A stretch of DNA of 64,000 bases, taken from assembly GCA_958450325.1 (NCBI GenBank), contig OY288257.1, forward strand, positions 17,069,873 to 17,133,872. The letters run 5' to 3'. This DNA comes from Agrostemma githago. Lineage: Eukaryota > Streptophyta > Magnoliopsida > Caryophyllales > Caryophyllaceae. A program made the position numbers and the translations under genes. Of the stretch, positions 54,836 to 64,000 are shown piece after piece (position 1 is the first letter of the stretch; every line of letters starts with the position of its first letter). The notes beneath the pieces were generated by a model that was not told the DNA's origin, did no database searches, and saw nothing but the letters and a program-made list of their open reading frames with translations.

Positions 54836-57800
54836 TGTAATCCCCTAGAAATTCTAACGCAATACAGTGGCGGAAACACTGTAGAAGTGGGATTATAACA
54901 CACTGTAACTATGTCTTGATACAATTTAAATGATAAAGTCAAACAAATGCCATAAATAAAAATGGTTAAAATTTAAAACAATCCACAAAATGGGTTAAAC
55001 AATCCTTAAGACATGATTATTAAAATGATCAAGCAGGATCCAAGACTGCTCGTTAGCCCACACCCACCGGAAAAACAAGTACACCTGCCATGTTAAAACA
55101 TAACAGCCACAATCAGTGGGGAGCAACGCCAACGTTCTCCCAGCCGTATAACAGGATTTTAAAACTGTAATTACTACTATAGAAAAATAGTAAAAATGAA
55201 AAACAGTAAAACATTATAATGAAAATAAGTTTTCAGTGAAAAACTTCACGTATCAAAACAATATAATAAAAACGAGTTTTCCGAAAAAAACATAAAATAT
55301 TTGCCAACCTGCAACCAAATTATATCGATAATAATAAAAATATTCAAAATGGCGTTATGGATAGGATTAATGTAGAATCTAGATTTTCACTAAGATAATA
55401 CTAGAAACTAGTTTCGAGAACTGTAGACTTAACTCATAACAGAATCCAGTCTCTAACTAGGCAACTCAACTATAACAGGACTGCGTGCAGTGAGGTTCAG
55501 GTTTAAGTAGTGCATACCCCTCCTAGACAACAAATATGTCTAGTTCAGCTGACGGCGACTAACACGATGCGATATCTAGCTTAAAGTCAAAACATACACT
55601 CTCCTGGGCGAAACTACGCCCAGTTCAACGACCAAATGTGCCCCAATTAGGCACATCGGCTTTATAGCTGATGGCAAAAACGTACATCCCAGACTATATT
55701 ACTCTAAACCCACATTTGTCCTTATTCCATAACTCCAAAACAAGCCATTATCGATATTCAAAAGATATAATCATTATAAATAATAAGAGAACAACAAGAA
55801 AAGGATCACTTTTCAAAAAGAGGAAACTTCTATTTTAGGAAACTTCTATTTTTAGAAACCTTACTAAAAATAGCATTATATCAATATAGCAAAAATATTA
55901 GTTTATACTAATTCGACATTTTAGTAAACGATATAGATTTATAAAAACTAGTATTTTCGGCCTTAACGATATTACTTATGAAAGTGAGAGTATTTAGATT
56001 TATGAAATTATTGAAAAACCATACAAGTGTTTACAAAATGATTAAAAATGTCTTAAACACTTTAGTACTACTAATTAGGGTATTTCCAAAATTTATAAAA
56101 CTAAAATTCCCTAATTATTATTAGTTAAGACAATACGAACATAAATAGGATTTTACGGCAAATGTCAAATTGAATCCTTTAACGTCTTTTATTTAATTAA
56201 ACCAATGAATATATTTAGAGTATGTTAAGGGATGATTTAACTCTTAAAGTTTCAGATTTAAATACTTTCAAAATTGCTGGAAAAATAATTCTTTTAAGCA
56301 AGACGAAGCATTTTAACGAAAAATCACAATTTGTCCGAAAGCCAATACTTATTAATTAAAGACTTTAATAGATAGTACAAAAATTTCGTAAAATAGTTAA
56401 AACATATTTATGGACATTCTGTCCAGAAAAGAAAATTTTCCAGAATCCTAAAACTCGGTTTTTAAAGTGTTTTCTCGTTAATCGTCTAATCTCGACAATA
56501 ACGATTAATAAAAATAGTAATTACAAAACGATTTACGTATTAATATCCAAAAAATATTATTACACTTTAAAATCCTGATTTTCCAGAATACAAAATTTTC
56601 CAGATTTTTCCAAGATTCCAGATTCAACAAATTCCAACAAAACCGTCATTTAAACCCGTTTTCACAATTAACGATTTCATTAATAAACTTATCGTTCCCA
56701 ACGTTTTATTAAGGCACTAAAAATCATAAAAACACATTTTATTATGAAATCATCAGAATCACATTTTTTTTCCAGATTTAAACCAAAGACCAGAATTCGA
56801 GAATTTAAACAACAAACACGGTTTTAACGATAAACGATGATTTAAAGTGATTAATTAATTCATCCACTTAACAATTCCGAAAAATTATGAAAGATTTCAG
56901 AAAATTCTATTTCATCAGAAAGTTTCACCACGTCAAAAATCAGATAAAAATAAAATGTTTAGGTACTAGAACTAAAAATCGGCTTTTAATCGTTTTTGTC
57001 CGTAAACGGTAATAATTCAATAATCGATATTTAAAATATCAGAAAAATCCTAAATTATTATAAATCATCAAAAATATCATTTTTTACAGAATATAAACAT
57101 ATATTACATGTTTAGGCCGAATATTATGATTTTACAAATTAATATGACGATTTAATCGTTAATCTCGTAAAAGCGATAAAAATACCGAAACATGCAAATT
57201 TTCAACTTTTAAAAATTTTCCAGATTTGTGACATACATATATTGTCAAAATAAAACATAAAAATATATACATGCAAATACACAATTAAAATCATGAAATA
57301 CCGAGTAACATCGACGTTACCTTCACTCCAAATTCGAGTCTACGATAAATTCGTCAGCTGCGGGATCATCTCGGAAGCCTATAAAATAATAAAATCCATG
57401 GTATGAAAATACCATAAGATGGCTGAAAAATCAAGGTAGAAAACGATTGGAAATGAAATCGATTAATACCTTAACGAAGGAAATGGAAAAAAGATCGAAT
57501 AAGGATGAATTAGAGACGGAAAGAGGATGATTAAGACTTGATTTTTGCACAAAATTGGGGCTGGTGGCTGCTGGAAATCATGGCCAAATGAAGAGGAAAA
57601 GAGAGTTGTTTTGCTTATTTTTTTGTAAATGAATGATAAGAAAAACAAAGGGTTTCTTAAGCATAAATGATGCATGACTTTTGATAGAAATGAGGCCAAA
57701 TACTAGTGTTTTTGGCCAGCCAAAATGAAGAGGTGGAGCTTGAAAAGTTTGATCATTAACACTAAGAATAAATGGTAGAAAACAAAATATCTAAAAAGTT

Positions 57801-58349
57801 TAATCCATTTTATAAAACAATGTGTAAAAAGAAATGTAAAGGGATGAGTGTATGACAAGGTCACGGTCCAAGGGTGACAAGGGGAGTCCAAAAATAGTTG
57901 TAGGTTGGTAGTAAAAAGAATCGTAAAACTATTAAAGGTATTTCAAAGCAATTCGAGTAAACCTCACGTTGGAATTTAATTATTTACGAAACTTCGTATT
58001 AAAATCATAAATGACTTATTTTTAGTAAAGAAAATATTTCTTAGTTGAAAATATTATATAAATGTATTTAAACATTTTTAGGAAAATGAATAACTTAAAT
58101 CCAAGCTTAAAAACGTCAATTCAAAGAAAAATAGAATTCCTCGCGGAAAATTAATTAGTTTACGAAGAAAACCAAATAAATGGATTTTAAAAGAATTAAA
58201 ATCTTTAAAATTAAAAATAAAAATCATTAAACTCAAAAATGAAAAAGGAGCTTAGTAAAATGATGAAATATGAGGCCGAAAAGTGACAGAGTTAAGACGA
58301 AGTCCTAACGGAAAGAATAAATATGCTAGGAAAAATAGCGGGTGTTACA
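54836..58349 (-). repeat. 3' LTR of the LARD (3,514 bp)
   Basis: Starts TGTAATCC (the other copy starts TGTACGTAATCC) and ends GGTGTTACA. Words like TTTTCCAGA recur, especially at 56430-57240. The 5 bp before it are CAGAT; the matching flank lies beyond the window. Small open frames near 57463-57891 are not supported. Confidence 0.88.
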
Positions 58350-61300
58350 ATCCTCCCCACTAAAAGAAAGTTTCGTCCTCGAAACTAAGAATAAGCAGAA
58401 AGGAAATCGAGATTTACCATACTCGAAGAGATGAGGATATAAATTTCGCATAAAAATTTTGCTGTAAAAGAAAAATTTTACAACATTTAAAGTAATATGA
58501 AATCAAATGCAATTATTTATCCCAAGAGAAATTGGGCTAAGCTACCCGGAATTTGAAATCTTTTAATTAGTGAAATCGTAAAGTAAAGTTATTTGATAAA
58601 ATAACGACGCTAAATAGCATTTGTAACGAGCTTGAAGGAAATAGGGTAATTAAAACATTTTCAAAACAAAAGTAAAACAATTTGATTAAGAAATTTGATA
58701 ATATTTCTTTTCCTGATGAAACAAAATTTAGTTTTGAGAAATCAGATTTGTAGTTAGTAAAAATCGATTCAGTTGTCAAGCATTTTCAATAACAGATTCA
58801 AAAGTCCACCAACAATAAAGAGAAACAAATTTCAAAACGTTAAAATTTTGAAAATGTTATCAAAGTAATTATGGAAGTTAAAAAAAATGTTATCAAACTT
58901 GAATATTCAAAATAATTTCGACAATGCTAAAACGCTTTACAAAATAATCCTATAGAAGTTGAAGTATTTGGATATATGAAAGTCTTCATAAAATTCCGAT
59001 CGTTTGAAAATCAAAAATTGAAATATTTTCAAAATAAATTATTAAGGCATTTTGAAACAGGACTAAGTATAAATATCGACCAAAGATAAAACAAAATTGA
59101 AGTATAATGTTCTTAAATTATAAATAAAAAATATTAAATTTCACGATATCCGAAAAGTTTAATTTAGTCAATTTTTTTTTTTACAAAACGGGGAGTTTCA
59201 TAAATAGAAATCATAACTCAAAATGTTAAAATTTCACGATAACCCAAAATGTTAAATTGCTCAAAGTTCTTACAAAAATGGGGAGTTTTAAAATTTGAAA
59301 TTATGCTTCAAAATGTTAAAATTTAAGGAAAATCAAAAATTTTAAATTAGTCAAACTTTTCATAAGTTCGGGCAAATGATGAACGGATAAATAGAGTCAA
59401 GGATAAACAATAAATTAAAATAAGAGTTTTCAAAATCGATAAAGGTCAAAGGGATTGGCAGGAGTTACCGTAACAGAATTCAAGAGAAGCAGAAAGGAAG
59501 ACGGAGTTGAGAATCAAAAAGAGGTCTCAAGGATTATAGAAGAAATTAACCATCTCGAGATTCCTAGCACGACTCCCACAAACACGGGTTCCTAATTCCC
59601 ATCAAATAACGCTAAGTCCATTATCAGTACAGGGTGGTCCTACTCAATCTACAACTTCCAAAATTAAGTCTTACATACTTATATAATCTTTCAATTAGTA
59701 TAGTAAGAATCCACAAATGATTTAGACTAATCCTTTAATTAAGATTCCAACGGTTATCAAAACATACCCAAACTCGTAATCACTAAGGTTCATAAATTTA
59801 AAGCTCATAAGGTCTGAACTCGAGGCGTACTTCAAATTTCTCGAGTAAGGAAGACTAAATAAAATCCACCAATTAACAATGTTCGGATACGAAATCCTCA
59901 AAAAAAATGATCACCAACATATTTATAATACCACAAGTACAGAAGTTGGGGAAGTACAATAAATCCTCAAACACGCTCAAACCTATAGGTAATGGCGCAA
60001 ACACTCACATCTTCAAACACGTCATTCGATTAATGTTTCTGAGAAGTCCATCAAATTTCTAATCGTAATGGTGCAACCACAAAATATTTAATAACTCAAC
60101 GAAGCCACAGTCTCGTGGGTCTAAGGTTCCGAACTATAAATCCATTAAGATGATTGACATCAAAGGATTCCTCAAAACAACACGATAAATCCAACCTCTA
60201 ATGGCAATATGTTTCTCCTTTTCAAGGTTAACAACAATTTACTCAATTTAGATCACTCAACTCCCAAGTTCATAGGTTACAACCTTAAACAACGATCAAT
60301 GATCTAATCCTTAAGAAACACGGGTAATATATGTTAACCAAAATTTCTAACGGTATCAATGAAAACCTTTAATGTCACCACAACACTCAGGCTAACACTT
60401 TAAACAACACTCTATGATCCCGAATATTAACGATGCATCCATCAAATAAGCATTAGGTAGGAATCCCAAAATACTATTATTAGCCACACTTGGTTCGATT
60501 CTAGGTTAAATTAAGTACTAGGTGTCCATCAAATACGATATACTCTTACTACCCAAAATATATTCAACTCTAAGTCCTCCAAATAATCAAGTAACCTATA
60601 ACCCAAAGTTCAGTGTCTAATGTACCAACCTAATTCCATCAATTGACAATTTATCATTCAAATCGATCTTCAAAAGCTTACTAAGATAGATAACAGGGTA
60701 TAACTCACAATCCTCAAGCCATAGGTAACAAGGGTTTACTAAACCTCAAACATCTGTATCCTTCCACGGGGTTCACTGAGACGGAAATCGGTCTAGCCAA
60801 AGAATCTCAAGAGAAAGATGGTAGAGTAGAAGAATATAACAAGGATTCACCAAGCGGATGAAGAAGAGAATATAAAAGAGAAGAATTAGAAGAAGTAGAG
60901 GAAGGAAGAAAAGAGTAGATGGTACTATATCACTAAGTTCTTGAACCAGAGGAGAATCTTCGGGCCTCCAGAGTTCACGCGGGATCCAAATGGCTTACTT
61001 CATCTTCTGATCTTGTAGAGGAACGAGCACGCAAGTCTTGGCTCGCTCCATCTCGATTTACTGCGACATCATGGAACATGAATCTACTCTTGATCATCTG
61101 GCATGTAGCTTAAGTAAACTGAACCGGAGCTAAAAGTCACCATCGGCATCTTTCTTGAAGCACCCAGTTGTCCACTCGAGTCAACAAGCGTTGAGAGTGA
61201 TAAGTAAGTCTTGTCCCGATCTGGAGCAGCATCAAGTCAACATCTTGTCCACTCATCGTCTTCTTCTTGGACATATAAAACAAATATTCAATGCTAACCA

Positions 61301-61437
61301 TTGAGTTCAGGAACAGATAATCTTAACAGTTAAGTCCTTATTTGTTTCTACCCATCTCTAATAATATTTATATTTACTGTTTAAATAATTTACTGTTATT
61401 TTCCCTAATTTCAGGTGTAAGCGTTGGGAGCAATGAT
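58350..61437 (-). other. LARD interior, purine tract at the left end, no genes
   Basis: A purine tract (on the minus strand CTTTTAGTGGGGAGGA, 58365-58350) abuts the LTR. The rest is AT-rich, with a purine-rich stretch near 60830-60920. No domain or long frame is seen on either strand. Confidence 0.75.
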
Positions 61438-61451
61438 GCTCTGATACCAAC
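61438..61451 (-). promoter_or_regulatory. Primer-binding site of the LARD (initiator tRNA-Met)
   Basis: On the minus strand GTTGGTATCAGAGC directly follows the 5' LTR. Confidence 0.9.
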
Positions 61452-64000
61452 TGTACGTAATCCCCTAGAAATTCTAACGCAATACAGTGGCGGAAACACT
61501 GTAGAAGTGGGATTATAACACACTGTAACTATGTCTTGATACAATTTAAATGGTAAAGTCAAACAAATGCCATAAATAAAAATGGTTAAAATTTAAAACA
61601 ATCCACAAAACGGGTTAAACAATCCTTAAGACATAATTATTAAAATGATCAAGCAGGATCCAAGACTGCTCGTTAGCCCACACCCACCGGAAAAACAAGT
61701 ACACCTGCCATGTTAAAACATAACAGCCACAATCAGTGGGGAGCAACGCCAACGTTCTCCCAGCCGTATAACAGGATTTTAAAACTGTAATTACTATTAT
61801 AGAAAAATAGTAAAAATGAAAAACAGTAAAACATTATAATGAAAATAAGTTTTTAGTGAAAAACTTCACGTATCAAAACAATATAATAAAAACGAGTTTT
61901 CCGAAAAAAAACATAAAATATTTGCCAACCTGCAACCAAATTATATCGATAATAATAAAAATATTCAAAATGGCGTTATGGATAGGATTAATGTAGAATC
62001 TAGATTTTCACTAGGATAATACTAGAAACTAGTTTCGAGAACTGTAGACTTAACTCATAACAGAATCCAGTCTCTAACTAGGCAACTCAACTATAACAGG
62101 ACTGCGTGCAGCGAGGTCCAGGTTTAAGTAGTGCATACCCCTCCTAGACAACAAATATGTCTAGTTCAGCTGACGGCGACTAACACGATGCGATATCTAG
62201 CTTAAGATAAAAACATACACTCTCCTGGGCGAAACTACGCCCAGTTCAACGACCAAATGTGCCCCAATTAGGCACACCGGCTTTATAGCTGATGGCAAAA
62301 ACGTACATCCCAGACTATATTACTCTAAACCCACATTTGTCCTTATTCCATAACTCCAAAACAAGCTATTATCGATATTCAAAAGATATAATCATTATAA
62401 ATAATAAGAGAACAACAAGAAAAGGATCACTTTTCAAAAAGAGGAAACTTCTATTTTAGGAAACTTCTATTTTTAGAAACCTTACTAAAAATAGCAGTAT
62501 ATCAAAATAGCAAAAATATTAGTTTATACTAATTCGACATTTTAGTAAACGATATAGATTTATAAAAACTAGTACTTTCGGCCTTAACGATATTACTTAT
62601 GAAAGTGAGAGTATTTAGATTTATGAAATTATTGAAAAACCATACAAGTGTTTACAAAATGATTAAAAATGTCTTAAACACTTTAGTACTACTAATTAGG
62701 GTGTTTCCAAAATTTATAAAACTAAAATTCCCTAATTATTATTAGTTAAGACAATACGAACATAAATAGGATTTTACGGCAAATGTCAAATTGAATCCTT
62801 TAACGTCTTTTATTTAATTAAACCAATGAATATATTTAGAGTATGTTAAGGTATGATTTAACTCTTAAGTTTCAGATTTAAATACTTTCAAAATTGCTGG
62901 AAAAATAATTCTTTTAAGCAAGACGAAGCATTTTAACGAAAAATCACAATTTGTCCGAAAGCCAATACTTATTAATTAAAGACTTTAATAGATAGTACAA
63001 AAATTTCGTAAAATAGTTAAAACATATTTATGGACATTCTGTCCAGAAAAGAAAATTTTCCAGAATCCTAAAACTCGGTTTTTAAAGCGTTTTCTCGTTA
63101 ATCGTCTAATCTCGACAATAACGATTAATAAAAATAGTAATTACAAAACGATTTACGTATTAATATCCAAAAAATATTATTACACTTTAAAATCCTGATT
63201 TTCCAGAATACAAAATTTTCCAGATTTTTCCAAGATTCCAGATTCAACAAATTCCAACAAAACTGTCATTTAAACCCGTTTTCAAAATTAACGATTTCAT
63301 TAATAAACTTATCGTTCCCAACGTTTTATTAAGGCACTAAAAATCATAAAAACACATTTTATTATGAAATCATCAGAATCACATTTTTTTTCCAGATTTA
63401 AACCAAAGACCAGAATTCGAGAATTTAAACAACAAACACGGTTTTAACGATAAACGATGATTTAAAGTGATTAATTAATTCATCCACTTAACAATTCCGA
63501 AAAATTATGAAAGATTTCAGAAAATTCTATTTCATCAGAAAGTTTCACCACGTCAAAAATCAGATAAAAATAAAATGTTTAGGTACTAGAACTAAAAATC
63601 GGCTTTTAATCGTTTTTGTCCGTAAACGGTAATAATTCAATAATCGATATTTAAAATATCAGAAAAATCCTAAATTATTATAAATCATCAAAAATATCAT
63701 TTTTACAGAATATAAACATATATTACATGTTTAGGCCGAATATTATGATTTTACAAATTAATATGACGATTTAATCGTTAATCTCGTAAAAGCGATAAAA
63801 ATACCGAAACATGCAAATTTTCAACTTTTAAAAATTTTCCAGATTTTGTGACATACATATATTGTCAAAATAAAACATAAAAATATATACATGCAAATAC
63901 ACAATTAAAATCATGAAATACCGAGTAACATCGACGTTACCTTCACTCCAAATTCGAGTCTACGATAAATTCGTCAGCTGCGGGATCATCTCGGAAGCCT
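61452..64000 (-). repeat. 5' LTR of the LARD, incomplete
   Basis: Collinear with 54836-57380. The last third is beyond the window. Confidence 0.88.

Larger units (their letters stand above)
54836..64000 (-). mobile_element. LARD-type non-coding LTR retrotransposon, truncated by the window end
   Basis: Two very similar LTRs (54836-58349 and 61452 to beyond 64000) flank a 3.1-kb interior with no coding frame. On the minus strand the LTR starts TGTAACACCCGC, and after the right LTR comes TTGGTATCAGAGC, the initiator-Met tRNA primer site. Long LTRs with this start resemble Tekay/Del chromoviruses, which could supply proteins in trans; this is inference. LTRs differ by about 1% by eye, so it is young. 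Confidence 0.85.

Overview
The window is plant nuclear DNA, almost certainly from a eudicot. It holds nested Ty3/gypsy LTR retrotransposons with long LTRs, hAT- and Stowaway-like MITEs, and one intron-containing nuclear gene for a predicted plastid protein. Retand-like Tat elements and scattered TACTCCGTA-type words fit a Caryophyllales genome, but this is a weak guess. No tRNA, rRNA, CRISPR array or bacterial gene cluster was seen.

Layout. 1-1490: 3' end and LTR of an Athila-like element (element 1). 1491-3169 and 29451-30600: a foldback, minisatellite-like repeat, split by a Tat-clade element. 3170-29445: the Tat element on the minus strand, flanked by perfect 5-bp duplications (ACTAT). It has gag, protease, RT, two RNase H domains and integrase, plus an extra gene on the opposite strand encoding a plant-mobile-domain (PMD) protein with its own promoter and intron. 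12845-24268: an Athila-type element (element 2, minus strand, TSD GTGGC) inserted between gag and protease of the Tat element. 32664-44485: a second complete Athila-type element (element 4, plus strand, TSD TGACA). All coding regions of these elements carry stops or frameshifts. 46407-51631: a host gene with six coding exons for a UVR-ApaG domain protein; its introns are full of MITEs and other small repeats. 53216-54835: a probable Copia LTR remnant interrupted by a hAT-like MITE. 54836-64000: a non-coding LARD-type element with 3.5-kb LTRs, running off the window.

Most unusual signals. (1) Four retroelement families each carry their own short palindrome, repeated in small arrays at about 20-21 bp spacing. 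The arrays lie in the LTR near the TATA box, and in three families again near the extra (PMD or ATHILA ORF-1) gene. The words differ completely between families while the architecture is shared. This suggests an element-specific recognition system, possibly paired with the extra protein. (2) In the Athila elements a hairpin with an AGGA loop and changing but complementary stems sits just upstream of the polypurine tract. A second copy of this hairpin plus tract lies 0.7-0.9 kb upstream. (3) Between the two copies lie three tandem stem-loops with a conserved core and divergent, complementary stems, in both complete Athila families.

Order of events read from the nesting: foldback repeat, then Tat insertion, then Athila element 2 inside Tat. 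Element 4 and the LARD are independent and look young, because their LTR pairs differ only slightly by eye.
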